64,000 nucleotides of DNA from contig OZ059900.1 of the NCBI GenBank assembly GCA_964057225.1, positions 8,194,501-8,258,500 on the forward strand, read 5' to 3'. Position 1 is the first letter of the stretch. Each line of letters begins with the position of its first letter. The translations under genes and the position numbers were made by a program. Below are positions 38,397 through 53,597 of the stretch, one piece after another. This DNA is from Auanema rhodensis. Lineage: Eukaryota > Nematoda > Chromadorea > Rhabditida > Rhabditidae. The notes under the pieces were generated by a model. That model worked only from the letters and a program-made list of their open reading frames with translations. It was not told the origin of the DNA and did not search any database.

Positions 38397-41300
38397 AAAT
38401 CAGTCAAACTTTTGATCTTAAGCATATTTTTTTCTTCTAAAACGACTAAATGTATGGAATACTGTCATAGAATGTTGATATAAGTGTATTTTGCACGAAT
38501 ATCAAAACTGATTGAAATATGGGCCTTTTTATGCTCAAAACGCCATATATTCAACGATTTTGGGTACAAAACATGTGAAAACTGTATGTTTTGATCAGAC
38601 CCTTTGAGATATGGATTTGAAATTCAGGATTCATAAACTTTGACTATTTTTACATATATATGTCCAGTTTTAACCACTTTGGTCAAAAAGGACCGAAAAT
38701 ATCAAGAATTATTGGTTTTTTGGGGTTTGAAGGGCATTTTGGCAAAATCAGTCAAACTTTTGATCTTAAGCATATTTTTTTCTTCTAAAACGACTAAATG
38801 TATGAAATACTGTCAAAGAATGTTCATATAGGTGTATTTTGCACGAATATCAAAACTGATTGAAATATGGGCCTTTTTATGCTCAAAACGCCATATATTC
38901 AACGATTTTGGGTACAAAACATGTGAAAACTGTATGTTTTGATCAGACTCTTTGAGATATGGATTTGAAATTCAGGATTCATAAACTTTGACTATTTTTA
39001 CATATATATGTTCAATTTTAACCACTTTGGTCAAAAAGGACCGAAAATATCAAGAATTATTGGTTTTTTGGGGATTGAAGGGCATTTTGGCAAAATCAGT
39101 CAAACTTTTGATCTTAAGCATATTTTTTTCTTCTAAAACGACTAAATGTATGAAATACTGTCATAGAATGTTCATATAGGTGTATTTTGCACGAATATCA
39201 AAACTGATTGAAATATGGGCCTTTTTATGCTCAAAACGCCATATATTCAACGATTTTGGGTACAAAACATGTGAAAACTGTATGTTTTGATCAGACCCTT
39301 TGAGATATGGATTTGAAATTCAGGATTCATAAACTTTGACTATTTTTACATATATATGTTCAATTTTAACCACTTTGGTCAAAAAGGACCGAAAATATCA
39401 AGAATTATTGGTTTTTTGGGGTTTGAAGGGCATTTTGGCTAAATCAGTCAAACTTTTGATCTTAAGCATATTTTTTTCTTCTAAAACGACTAAATGTATG
39501 AAATACTGTCATAGAATGTTCATATAGGTGTATTTTGCACGAATATCAAAACTGATTGAAATATGGGCCTTTTTATGCTCAAAACGCCATATATTCAACG
39601 ATTTTGGGTACAAAACATGTGAAAACTGTATGTTTTGATCAGACCCTTTGAGATATGGATTTCAAATTCAGGATTCATAAACTTTGACTATTTTTACATA
39701 TATATGTTCAATTTTAACCACTTTGGTCAAAAAGGACCGAAAATATCAAGAATTATTGGTTTTTTGGGGTTTGAAGGGCATTTTGGCAAAATCAGTCAAA
39801 CTTTTGATCTTAAGCATATTTTTTTCTTCTAAAACAACTACATGTATGAAATACTGTCATAGAATGTTCATATAGGTGTATTTTGCACGAATATCAAAAC
39901 TGATTGAAATATGGGCCTTTTTATGCTCAAAACGCCATATATTCAACGATTTTGGGTACAAAACATGTGAAAACTGTATGTTTTGATCAGACTCTTTGAG
40001 ATATGGATTTGAAATTCAGGATTCATAAACTTTGACTATTTTTACATATATATGTTCAATTTTAACCACTTTGGTCAAAAAGGACCGAAAATATTAAGAA
40101 TTATTGGTTTTTTGGGGATTGAAGGGCATTTTGGCAAAATCAGTCAAACTTTTGATCTTAAGCATATTTTTTTCTTCTAAAACGACTAAATGTATGGAAT
40201 ACTGTCATAGAATGTTGATATAGGTGTATTTTGCACGAATATCGAAACTGATTGAAATATGGGCCTTTTTATGCTCAAAACGCCATATATTCAACGATTT
40301 TGGGTACAAAACATGTGAAAACTGTATGTTTTGATCAGACCCTTTGAGATATGGATTTGAAATTCAGGATTTATAAACTTCGACTATTTTTACATATATA
40401 TGTCCAATTTTAACCACTTTGGTCAAAAAGGACCGAAAATATCAAGAATTATTGGTTTTTTGGGGTTTGAAGGGCATTTTGGCTAAATCAGTCAAACTTT
40501 TGATCTTAAGCATATTTTTTTCTTCTAAAACGACTAAATTTATGAAATACTGTCAAAGAATGTTCATATAGGTGTATTTTGCACGAATGGCAAAACTGAT
40601 TGAAATATGGGCCTTTTTATGCTCAAAACGCCATATATTCAACGATTTTGGGTACAAAACATGTGAAAACTGTATGTTTTGATCAGACCCTTTGAGATAT
40701 GGATTTGAAATTCAGGATTTATAAACTTCGACTATTTTTACATATATATGTCCAATTTTAACCACTTTGGTCAAAAAGGACCGAAAATATCAAGAATTAT
40801 TGGTTTTTTGGGGTTTGAAGGGCATTTTGGCTAAATCAGTCAAACTTTTGATCTTAAGCATATTTTTTTCTTCTAAAACGACTAAATTTATGAAATACTG
40901 TCAAAGAATGTTCATATAGGTGTATTTTGCACGAATGGCAAAACTGATTGAAATATGGGCCTTTTTATGCTCAAAACGCCATATATTCAACGATTTTGGG
41001 TACAAAACATGTGAAAACTGTATGTTTTGATCAGACCCTTTGAGATATGGATTTGAAATTCAGGATTCATAAACTTTGACTATTTTTACATATATATGTT
41101 CAATTTTAACCACTTTGGTCGAAAAGGACCGAAAATATCAAGAATTATTGGTTTTTTGGGGTTTGAAGGGCATTTTGGCTAAATCAGTCAAACTCTTGAT
41201 CTTAAGCATATTTTTTTCTTCTAAAACGACTAAATGTATGAAATACTGTCTTAGAATGTTCATATAGGTGTATTTTGCACGAATATCAAAACTGATTGAA

Positions 41301-41876
41301 ATATGGGCCTTTTTATGCTCAAAACGCCATATATTCAACGATTTTGGGTACAAAACATGTGAAAACTGTATGTTTTGATCAGACCCTTTGAGATATGGAT
41401 TTGAAATTCAGGATTCATAAACTTTGACTATTTTTACATATATATGTCCAATTTTAACCACTTTGGTCAAAAAGGACCGAAAATATCAAGAATTATTGGT
41501 TTTTTGGGGATTGAAGGGCATTTTGGCAAAATCAGTCAAACTTTTGATCTTAAGCATATTTTTTTCTTCTAAAACGACTAAATGTATGGAATACTGTCAT
41601 AGAATGTTGATATAGGTGTATTTTGCACGAATATCGAAACTGATTGAAATATGGGCCTTTTTATGCTCAAAACGCCATATATTCAACGATTTTGGGTACA
41701 AAACATGTGAAAACTGTATGTTTTGATCAGACCCTTTGAGATATGGATTTGAAATTCAGGATTCATAAACTTTGACTATTTTCACATATATATGTTCAAT
41801 TTTAACCACTTTGGTCAAAAAGGACCGAAAATATCAAGAATTATTGGTTTTTTGGGGTTTGAAGGACATTTTAGCT
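38397..41876 (+). repeat. Ten-monomer tandem duplication, copy 1 (3,480 bp)
   Basis: This block and the next match base for base in every line I compared at an offset of 3,480 bp, from about 38,397 to 41,906. Shared rare markers include CAACTACATG (about 39,836), ATATTAAGAATT (about 40,091), two successive F monomers with CAAAGAATG, and GTCTTAGAATG (about 41,249). The outer limits are set by the first differences seen. Confidence 0.8.
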
Positions 41877-44800
41877 AAATCAGTCAAACTTTTGATCTTA
41901 AGCATATTTTTTTCTTCTAAAACGACTAAATGTATGGAATACTGTCATAGAATGTTGATATAAGTGTATTTTGCACGAATATCAAAACTGATTGAAATAT
42001 GGGCCTTTTTATGCTCAAAACGCCATATATTCAACGATTTTGGGTACAAAACATGTGAAAACTGTATGTTTTGATCAGACCCTTTGAGATATGGATTTGA
42101 AATTCAGGATTCATAAACTTTGACTATTTTTACATATATATGTCCAGTTTTAACCACTTTGGTCAAAAAGGACCGAAAATATCAAGAATTATTGGTTTTT
42201 TGGGGTTTGAAGGGCATTTTGGCAAAATCAGTCAAACTTTTGATCTTAAGCATATTTTTTTCTTCTAAAACGACTAAATGTATGAAATACTGTCAAAGAA
42301 TGTTCATATAGGTGTATTTTGCACGAATATCAAAACTGATTGAAATATGGGCCTTTTTATGCTCAAAACGCCATATATTCAACGATTTTGGGTACAAAAC
42401 ATGTGAAAACTGTATGTTTTGATCAGACTCTTTGAGATATGGATTTGAAATTCAGGATTCATAAACTTTGACTATTTTTACATATATATGTTCAATTTTA
42501 ACCACTTTGGTCAAAAAGGACCGAAAATATCAAGAATTATTGGTTTTTTGGGGATTGAAGGGCATTTTGGCAAAATCAGTCAAACTTTTGATCTTAAGCA
42601 TATTTTTTTCTTCTAAAACGACTAAATGTATGAAATACTGTCATAGAATGTTCATATAGGTGTATTTTGCACGAATATCAAAACTGATTGAAATATGGGC
42701 CTTTTTATGCTCAAAACGCCATATATTCAACGATTTTGGGTACAAAACATGTGAAAACTGTATGTTTTGATCAGACCCTTTGAGATATGGATTTGAAATT
42801 CAGGATTCATAAACTTTGACTATTTTTACATATATATGTTCAATTTTAACCACTTTGGTCAAAAAGGACCGAAAATATCAAGAATTATTGGTTTTTTGGG
42901 GTTTGAAGGGCATTTTGGCTAAATCAGTCAAACTTTTGATCTTAAGCATATTTTTTTCTTCTAAAACGACTAAATGTATGAAATACTGTCATAGAATGTT
43001 CATATAGGTGTATTTTGCACGAATATCAAAACTGATTGAAATATGGGCCTTTTTATGCTCAAAACGCCATATATTCAACGATTTTGGGTACAAAACATGT
43101 GAAAACTGTATGTTTTGATCAGACCCTTTGAGATATGGATTTCAAATTCAGGATTCATAAACTTTGACTATTTTTACATATATATGTTCAATTTTAACCA
43201 CTTTGGTCAAAAAGGACCGAAAATATCAAGAATTATTGGTTTTTTGGGGTTTGAAGGGCATTTTGGCAAAATCAGTCAAACTTTTGATCTTAAGCATATT
43301 TTTTTCTTCTAAAACAACTACATGTATGAAATACTGTCATAGAATGTTCATATAGGTGTATTTTGCACGAATATCAAAACTGATTGAAATATGGGCCTTT
43401 TTATGCTCAAAACGCCATATATTCAACGATTTTGGGTACAAAACATGTGAAAACTGTATGTTTTGATCAGACTCTTTGAGATATGGATTTGAAATTCAGG
43501 ATTCATAAACTTTGACTATTTTTACATATATATGTTCAATTTTAACCACTTTGGTCAAAAAGGACCGAAAATATTAAGAATTATTGGTTTTTTGGGGATT
43601 GAAGGGCATTTTGGCAAAATCAGTCAAACTTTTGATCTTAAGCATATTTTTTTCTTCTAAAACGACTAAATGTATGGAATACTGTCATAGAATGTTGATA
43701 TAGGTGTATTTTGCACGAATATCGAAACTGATTGAAATATGGGCCTTTTTATGCTCAAAACGCCATATATTCAACGATTTTGGGTACAAAACATGTGAAA
43801 ACTGTATGTTTTGATCAGACCCTTTGAGATATGGATTTGAAATTCAGGATTTATAAACTTCGACTATTTTTACATATATATGTCCAATTTTAACCACTTT
43901 GGTCAAAAAGGACCGAAAATATCAAGAATTATTGGTTTTTTGGGGTTTGAAGGGCATTTTGGCTAAATCAGTCAAACTTTTGATCTTAAGCATATTTTTT
44001 TCTTCTAAAACGACTAAATTTATGAAATACTGTCAAAGAATGTTCATATAGGTGTATTTTGCACGAATGGCAAAACTGATTGAAATATGGGCCTTTTTAT
44101 GCTCAAAACGCCATATATTCAACGATTTTGGGTACAAAACATGTGAAAACTGTATGTTTTGATCAGACCCTTTGAGATATGGATTTGAAATTCAGGATTT
44201 ATAAACTTCGACTATTTTTACATATATATGTCCAATTTTAACCACTTTGGTCAAAAAGGACCGAAAATATCAAGAATTATTGGTTTTTTGGGGTTTGAAG
44301 GGCATTTTGGCTAAATCAGTCAAACTTTTGATCTTAAGCATATTTTTTTCTTCTAAAACGACTAAATTTATGAAATACTGTCAAAGAATGTTCATATAGG
44401 TGTATTTTGCACGAATGGCAAAACTGATTGAAATATGGGCCTTTTTATGCTCAAAACGCCATATATTCAACGATTTTGGGTACAAAACATGTGAAAACTG
44501 TATGTTTTGATCAGACCCTTTGAGATATGGATTTGAAATTCAGGATTCATAAACTTTGACTATTTTTACATATATATGTTCAATTTTAACCACTTTGGTC
44601 GAAAAGGACCGAAAATATCAAGAATTATTGGTTTTTTGGGGTTTGAAGGGCATTTTGGCTAAATCAGTCAAACTCTTGATCTTAAGCATATTTTTTTCTT
44701 CTAAAACGACTAAATGTATGAAATACTGTCTTAGAATGTTCATATAGGTGTATTTTGCACGAATATCAAAACTGATTGAAATATGGGCCTTTTTATGCTC

Positions 44801-45386
44801 AAAACGCCATATATTCAACGATTTTGGGTACAAAACATGTGAAAACTGTATGTTTTGATCAGACCCTTTGAGATATGGATTTGAAATTCAGGATTCATAA
44901 ACTTTGACTATTTTTACATATATATGTCCAATTTTAACCACTTTGGTCAAAAAGGACCGAAAATATCAAGAATTATTGGTTTTTTGGGGATTGAAGGGCA
45001 TTTTGGCAAAATCAGTCAAACTTTTGATCTTAAGCATATTTTTTTCTTCTAAAACGACTAAATGTATGGAATACTGTCATAGAATGTTGATATAGGTGTA
45101 TTTTGCACGAATATCGAAACTGATTGAAATATGGGCCTTTTTATGCTCAAAACGCCATATATTCAACGATTTTGGGTACAAAACATGTGAAAACTGTATG
45201 TTTTGATCAGACCCTTTGAGATATGGATTTGAAATTCAGGATTCATAAACTTTGACTATTTTCACATATATATGTTCAATTTTAACCACTTTGGTCAAAA
45301 AGGACCGAAAATATCAAGAATTATTGGTTTTTTGGGGTTTGAAGGACATTTTAGCTAAATCAGTCAAACTTTTGATCTTAAGCATA
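41877..45386 (+). repeat. Ten-monomer tandem duplication, copy 2
   Basis: Second copy of the 3,480-bp block, carrying the same rare markers at about 43,316, 43,571 and 44,729. Correspondence ends at 45,387, where CATACTTTT replaces CATATTTTT, followed by TATAGGTG in place of TATAAGTG. Confidence 0.8.
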
Positions 45387-48300
45387 CTTTTTTCTTCTAA
45401 AACGACTAAATGTATGGAATACTGTCATAGAATGTTGATATAGGTGTATTTTGCACGAATATCGAAACTGATTGAAATATGGGCCTTTTTATGCTCAAAA
45501 CGCCATATATTCAACGATTTTGGGTACAAAACATGTGAAAACTGTATGTTTTGATCAGACCCTTTGAGATATGGATTTGAAATTCAGGATTCATAAACTT
45601 TGACTATTTTTACATGTATATGTTCAATTTTAACCACTTTGGTCGAAAAGGACCGAAAATATCAAGAATTATTGGTTTTTTGGGGTTTGAAGGGCATTTT
45701 GGCAAAATCAGTCAAACTTTTGATCTTAAGCATATTTTTTTCTTCTAAAACAACTATATGTATGAAATACTGTCATAGAATGTTCATATAGGTGTATTTT
45801 GCACGAATATCAAAACTGATTGAAATATGGGCCTTTTTATGCTCAAAACGCCATATATTCAACGATTTTGGGTACAAAACATGTGAAAACTGTATGTTTT
45901 GATCAGACTCTTTGAGATATGGATTTGAAATTCAGGATTCATAAACTTTGACTATTTTTACATATATATGTTCAATTTTAACCACTTTGGTCAAAAAGGA
46001 CCGAAAATATTAAGAATTATTGGTTTTTTGGGGATTGAAGGGCATTTTGGCAAAATCAGTCAAACTTTTGATCTTAAGCATATTTTTTTCTTCTAAAACG
46101 ACTAAATGTATGGAATACTGTCATAGAATGTTGATATAGGTGTATTTTGCACGAATATCGAAACTGATTGAAATATGGGCCTTTTTATGCTCAAAACGCC
46201 ATATATTCAACGATTTTGGGTACAAAACATGTGAAAACTGTATGTTTTGATCAGACCCTTTGAGATATGGATTTGAAATTCAGGATTTATAAACTTCGAC
46301 TATTTTTACATATATATGTCCAATTTTAACCACTTTGGTCAAAAAGGACCGAAAATATCAAGAATTATTGGTTTTTTGGGGTTTGAAGGGCATTTTGGCT
46401 AAATCAGTCAAACTTTTGATCTTAAGCATATTTTTTTCTTCTAAAACGACTAAATTTATGAAATACTGTCATAGAATGTTGATATAAGTGTATTTTGCAC
46501 GAATATCAAAACTGATTGAAATATGGGCCTTTTTATGCTCAAAACGCCATATATTCAACGATTTTGGGTACAAAACATGTGAAAACTGTATGTTTTGATC
46601 AGACCCTTTGAGATATGGATTTCAAATTCAGGATTCATAAACTTTGACTATTTTTACATATATATGTTCAATTTTAACCACTTTGGTCAAAAAGGACCGA
46701 AAATATCAAGAATTATTGGTTTTTTGGGGTTTGAAGGGCATTTTGGCAAAATCAGTCAAACTTTTGATCTTAAGCATATTTTTTTCTTCTAAAACAACTA
46801 CATGTATGAAATACTGTCATAGAATGTTCATATAGGTGTATTTTGCACGAATATCAAAACTGATTGAAATATGGGCCTTTTTATGCTCAAAACGCCATAT
46901 ATTCAACGATTTTGGGTACAAAACATGTGAAAACTGTATGTTTTGATCAGACTCTTTGAGATATGGATTTGAAATTCAGGATTCATAAACTTTGACTATT
47001 TTTACATATATATGTTCAATTTTAACCACTTTGGTCAAAAAGGACCGAAAATATTAAGAATTATTGGTTTTTTGGGGATTGAAGGGCATTTTGGCAAAAT
47101 CAGTCAAACTTTTGATCTTAAGCATATTTTTTTCTTCTAAAACGACTAAATGTATGGAATACTGTCATAGAATGTTGATATAGGTGTATTTTGCACGAAT
47201 ATCGAAACTGATTGAAATATGGGCCTTTTTATGCTCAAAACGCCATATATTCAACGATTTTGGGTACAAAACATGTGAAAACTGTATGTTTTGATCAGAC
47301 CCTTTGAGATATGGATTTGAAATTCAGGATTCATAAACTTTGACTATTTTTACATATATATGTTCAATTTTAACCACTTTGGTCAAAAAGGACCGAAAAT
47401 ATCAAGAATTATTGGTTTTTTGGGGTTTGAAGGGCATTTTGGCAAAATCAGTCAAACTTTTGATCTTAAGCATATTTTTTTCTTCTAAAACGACTAAATG
47501 TATGGAATACTGTCATAGAATGTTGATATAAGTGTATTTTGCACGAATATCAAAACTGATTGAAATATGGGCCTTTTTATGCTCAAAACGCCATATATTC
47601 AACGATTTTGGGTACAAAACATGTGAAAACTGTATGTTTTGATCAGACCCTTTGAGATATGGATTTGAAATTCAGGATTCATAAACTTTGACTATTTTTA
47701 CATATATATGTCCAGTTTTAACCACTTTGGTCAAAAAGGACCGAAAATATCAAGAATTATTGGTTTTTTGGGGTTTGAAGGGCATTTTGGCAAAATCAGT
47801 CAAACTTTTGATCTTAAGCATATTTTTTTCTTCTAAAACGACTAAATGTATGAAATACTGTCAAAGAATGTTCATATAGGTGTATTTTGCACGAATATCA
47901 AAACTGATTGAAATATGGGCCTTTTTATGCTCAAAACGCCATATATTCAACGATTTTGGGTACAAAACATGTGAAAACTGTATGTTTTGATCAGACTCTT
48001 TGAGATATGGATTTGAAATTCAGGATTCATAAACTTTGACTATTTTTACATATATATGTTCAATTTTAACCACTTTGGTCAAAAAGGACCGAAAATATCA
48101 AGAATTATTGGTTTTTTGGGGATTGAAGGGCATTTTGGCAAAATCAGTCAAACTTTTGATCTTAAGCATATTTTTTTCTTCTAAAACGACTAAATGTATG
48201 GAATACTGTCATAGAATGTTGATATAGGTGTATTTTGCACGAATATCGAAACTGATTGAAATATGGGCCTTTTTATGCTCAAAACGCCATATATTCAACG

Positions 48301-51161
48301 ATTTTGGGTACAAAACATGTGAAAACTGTATGTTTTGATCAGACCCTTTGAGATATGGATTTGAAATTCAGGATTTATAAACTTCGACTATTTTTACATA
48401 TATATGTCCAATTTTAACCACTTTGGTCAAAAAGGACCGAAAATATCAAGAATTATTGGTTTTTTGGGGTTTGAAGGGCATTTTGGCTAAATCAGTCAAA
48501 CTTTTGATCTTAAGCATATTTTTTTCTTCTAAAACGACTAAATTTATGAAATACTGTCATAGAATGTTCATATAGGTGTATTTTGCACGAATGGCAAAAC
48601 TGATTGAAATATGGGCCTTTTTATGCTCAAAACGCCATATATTCAACGATTTTGGGTACAAAACATGTGAAAACTGTATGTTTTGATCAGACCCTTTGAG
48701 ATATGGATTTGAAATTCAGGATTCATAAACTTTGACTATTTTTACATATATATGTTCAATTTTAACCACTTTGGTCGAAAAGGACCGAAAATATCAAGAA
48801 TTATTGGTTTTTTGGGGTTTGAAGGGCATTTTGGCTAAATCAGTCAAACTCTTGATCTTAAGCATATTTTTTTCTTCTAAAACGACTAAATGTATGAAAT
48901 ACTGTCTTAGAATGTTCATATAGGTGTATTTTGCACGAATATCAAAACTGATTGAAATATGGGCCTTTTTATGCTCAAAACGCCATATATTCAACGATTT
49001 TGGGTACAAAACATGTGAAAACTGTATGTTTTGATCAGACCCTTTGAGATATGGATTTGAAATTCAGGATTCATAAACTTTGACTATTTTCACATGTTCA
49101 ATTTTAACCACTTTGGTCAAAAAGGACCGAAAATATCAAGAATTATTGGTTTTTTGGGGTTTGAAGGACATTTTAGCTAAATCAGTCAAACTTTTGATCT
49201 TAAGCATACTTTTTTCTTCTAAAACGACTAAATGTATGGAATACTGTCATAGAATGTTGATATAGGTGTATTTTGCACGAATATCGAAACTGATTGAAAT
49301 ATGGGCCTTTTTATGCTCAAAACGCCATATATTCAACGATTTTGGGTACAAAACATGTGAAAACTGTATGTTTTGATCAGACCCTTTGAGATATGGATTT
49401 GAAATTCAGGATTCATAAACTTTGACTATTTTTACATATATATGTTCAATTTTAACCACTTTGGTCAAAAAGGACCGAAAATATCAAGAATTATTGGTTT
49501 TTTGGGGTTTGAAGGGCATTTTGGCAAAATCAGTCAAACTTTTGATCTTAAGCATATTTTTTTCTTCTAAAACAACTATATGTATGAAATACTGTCATAG
49601 AATGTTCATATAGGTGTATTTCGCACGAATATCAAAACTGATTGAAATATGGGCCTTTTTATGCTCAAAACGCCATATATTCAACGATTTTGGGTACAAA
49701 ACATGTGAAAACTGTATGTTTTGATCAGACCCTTTGAGATATGGATTTGAAATTCAGGATTCATAAACTTTGACTATTTTTACATATATATGTCCAATTT
49801 TAACCACTTTGGTCAAAAAGGACCGAAAATATCAAGAATTATTGGTTTTTTGGGGTTTGAAGGGCATTTTGGCTAAATCAGTCAAACTTTTGATCTTAAG
49901 CATATTTTTTTCTTCTAAAACGACTAAATGTATGGAATACTGTCATAGAATCTTGATATAAGTGTATTTTGCACGAATATCAAAACTGATTGAAATATGG
50001 GCCTTTTTATGCTCAAAACGCCATATATTCAACGATTTTGGGTACAAAACATGTGAAAACTGTATGTTTTGATCAGACCCTTTGAGATATGGATTTGAAA
50101 TTCAGGATTCATAAACTTCGACTATTTTCACATATATATGTTCAATTTTAACCACTTTGGTCAAAAAGGACCGAAAATATCAAGAATTATTGGTTTTTTG
50201 GGGTTTGAAGGACATTTTGGCTAAATCAGTCAAACTTTTGATCTTAAGCATATTTTTTTCTTCTAAAACGACTAAATGTATGAAATACTGTCATAGAATG
50301 TTCATATAGGTGTATTTTGCACGAATATCAAAACTGATTGAAATATGGGCCTTTTTATGCTCAAAACGCCATATATTCAACGATTTTGGGTACAAAACAT
50401 GTGAAAACTGTATGTTTTGATCAGACCCTTTGAGATATGGATTTCAAATTCAGGATTCATAAACTTTGACTATTTTTACATATATATGTTCAATTTTAAC
50501 CACTTTGGTCAAAAAGGACCGAAAATATCAAGAATTATTGGTTTTTTGGGGTTTGAAGGGCATTTTGGCAAAATCAGTCAAACTTTTGATCTTAAGCATA
50601 TTTTTTTCTTCTAAAACGACTAAATGTATGGAATACTGTCATAGAATGTTGATATAGGTGTATTTTGCACGAATATCGAAACTGATTGAAATATGGGCCT
50701 TTTTATGCTCAAAACGCCATATATTCAACGATTTTGGGTACAAAACATGTGAAAACTGTATGTTTTGATCAGACCCTTTGAGATATGGATTTGAAATTCA
50801 GGATTTATAAACTTTGACTATTTTTACATATATATGTCCAATTTTAACCACTTTGGTCAAAAAGGACCGAAAATATCAAGAATTATTGGTTTTTTGGGGT
50901 TTGAAGGGCATTTTGGCTAAATCAGTCAAACTTTTGATCTTAAGCATATTTTTTTCTTCTAAAACGACTAAATTTATGAAATACTGTCATAGAATGTTCA
51001 TATAGGTGTATTTTGCACGAATGGCAAAACTGATTGAAATATGGGCCTTTTTATGCTCAAAACGCCATATATTCAACGATTTTGGGTACAAAACATGTGA
51101 AAACTGTATGTTTTGATCAGACCCTTTGAGATATGGATTTGAAATTCAGGATTCATAAACT
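45387..51161 (+). repeat. Mixed satellite stretch without a regular HOR
   Basis: Monomers related to the preceding ten-monomer block recur in a rearranged order: CAACTACATG at 46,644, ATATTAAGAATT at 45,948 and 46,992, and GTCTTAGAATG at 48,732. The monomer at 45,600 has TTACATGTATATG. The monomer at 46,296 is an F/H chimera and that at 50,466 a D/E chimera. The monomer at 49,080 is 6 bp short. Confidence 0.65.
49080..49421 (+). repeat. 342-bp monomer with 6-bp deletion
   Basis: The palindrome ACATATATATGT is reduced to ACATGT (49,092-49,097), removing three AT dinucleotides and shifting the phase of all later monomers by 6. The monomer shares TTTTAGCTAAAT and CATACTTTT with the monomer at 45,252, so the two are close relatives. 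Confidence 0.9.
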
Positions 51162-53597
51162 TTGACTATTTTTACATATATATGTTCAATTTTAACCACT
51201 TTGGTCGAAAAGGACCGAAAATATCAAGAATTATTGGTTTTTTGGGGTTTGAAGGGCATTTTGGCTAAATCAGTCAAACTCTTGATCTTAAGCATATTTT
51301 TTTCTTCTAAAACGACTAAATGTATGAAATACTGTCATAGAATGTTCATATAGGTGTATTTTGCACGAATATCAAAACTGATTGAAATATGGGCCTTTTT
51401 ATGCTCAAAACGCCATATATTCAACGATTTTGGGTACAAAACATGTGAAAACTGTATGTTTTGATCAGACCCTTTGAGATATGGATTTGAAATTCAGGAT
51501 TCATAAACTTTGACTATTTTTACATATATATGTCCAATTTTAACCACTTTGGTCAAAAAGGACCGAAAATATCAAGAATTATTGGTTTTTTGGGGTTTGA
51601 AGGGCATTTTGGCTAAATCAGTCAAACTTTTGATCTTAAGCATATTTTTTTCTTCTAAAACGACTAAATGTATGGAATACTGTCAAAGAATGTTCATATA
51701 GGTGTATTTTGCACGAATATCAAAACTGATTGAAATATGGGCCTTTTTATGCTCAAAACGCCATATATTCAACGATTTTGGGTACAAAACATGTGAAAAC
51801 TGTATGTTTTGATCAGACCCTTTGAGATATGGATTTGGAATTCAGGATTCATAAACTTTGACTATTTTCACATATATATGTTCAATTTTAACCACTTTGG
51901 TCAAAAAGGACCGAAAATATCAAGAATTATTGGTTTTTTGGGGTTTGAAGGACATTTTGGCTAAATCAGTCAAACTTTTGATCTTAAGCATATTTTTTTC
52001 TTCTAAAACGACTAAATGTATGGAATACTGTCATAGAATCTTGATATAAGTGTATTTTGCACGAATATCAAAACTGATTGAAATATGGGCCTTTTTATGC
52101 TCAAAACGCCATATATTCAACGATTTTGGGTACAAAACATGTGAAAACTGTATGTTTTGATCAGACCCTTTGAGATATGGATTTGAAATTCAGGATTCAT
52201 AAACTTCGACTATTTTCACATATATATGTTCAATTTTAACCACTTTGGTCAAAAAGGACCGAAAATATCAAGAATTATTGGTTTTTTGGGGTTTGAAGGA
52301 CATTTTGGCTAAATCAGTCAAACTTTTGATCTTAAGCATATTTTTTTCTTCTAAAACGACTAAATGTATGAAATACTGTCATAGAATGTTCATATAGGTG
52401 TATTTTGAACGAATATCAAAACTGATTGAAATATGGGCCTTTTTATGCTCAAAACGCCATATATTCAACGATTTTGGGTACAAAACATGTGAAAACTGTA
52501 TGTTTTGATCAGACCCTTTGAGATATGGATTTCAAATTCAGGATTCATAAACTTTGACTATTTTTACATATATATGTCCAGTTTTAACCACTTTGGTCAA
52601 AAAGGACCGAAAATATCAAGAATTATTGGTTTTTTGGGGTTTGAAGGGCATTTTGGCAAAATCAGTCAAACTTTTGATCTTAAGCATATTTTTTTCTTCT
52701 AAAACGACTAAATGTATGAAATACTGTCAAAGAATGTTCATATAGGTGTATTTTGCACGAATATCAAAACTGATTGAAATATGGGCCTTTTTATGCTCAA
52801 AACGCCATATATTCAACGATTTTGGGTACAAAACATGTGAAAACTGTATGTTTTGATCAGACTCTTTGAGATATGGATTTGAAATTCAGGATTCATAAAC
52901 TTTGACTATTTTTACATATATATGTTCAATTTTAACCACTTTGGTCAAAAAGGACCGAAAATATCAAGAATTATTGGTTTTTTGGGGATTGAAGGGCATT
53001 TTGGCAAAATCAGTCAAACTTTTGATCTTAAGCATATTTTTTTCTTCTAAAACGACTAAATGTATGGAATACTGTCATAGAATGTTGATATAGGTGTATT
53101 TTGCACGAATATCGAAACTGATTGAAATATGGGCCTTTTTATGCTCAAAACGCCATATATTCAACGATTTTGGGTACAAAACATGTGAAAACTGTATGTT
53201 TTGATCAGACCCTTTGAGATATGGATTTGAAATTCAGGATTTATAAACTTCGACTATTTTTACATATACATGTCCAATTTTAACCACTTTGGTCAAAAAG
53301 GACCGAAAATATCAAGAATTATTGGTTTTTTGGGGTTTGAAGGGCATTTTGGCTAAATCAGTCAAACTTTTGATCTTAAGCATATTTTTTTCTTCTAAAA
53401 CGACTAAATTCATGAAATACTGTCATAGAATGTTCATATAGGTGTATTTTGCACGAATGGCAAAACTGATTGAAATATGGGCCTTTTTATGCTCAAAACG
53501 CCATATATTCAACGATTTTGGGTACAAAACATGTGAAAACTGTATGTTTTGATCAGACCCTTTGAGATATGGATTTGAAATTCAGGATTCATAAACT
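51162..53597 (+). repeat. Seven-monomer HOR block A'-B'-G-C-D-E-F, first of series
   Basis: 2,436 bp. Its markers are TGTATTTTGAACG in the C monomer (about 52,400), GGATTTGGAATTC before the G monomer, and TACATATACATGTCC in the F monomer (about 53,264). All recur 2,436 bp later. Confidence 0.8.

Noticed and set aside
41138-41353. 71-residue minus-strand frame (also at 44,618 and 48,794)
   Set aside because: It is created by the GTCTTAGAATG variant, which removes a stop on the opposite strand. It starts at TTG and is copied by block duplication.
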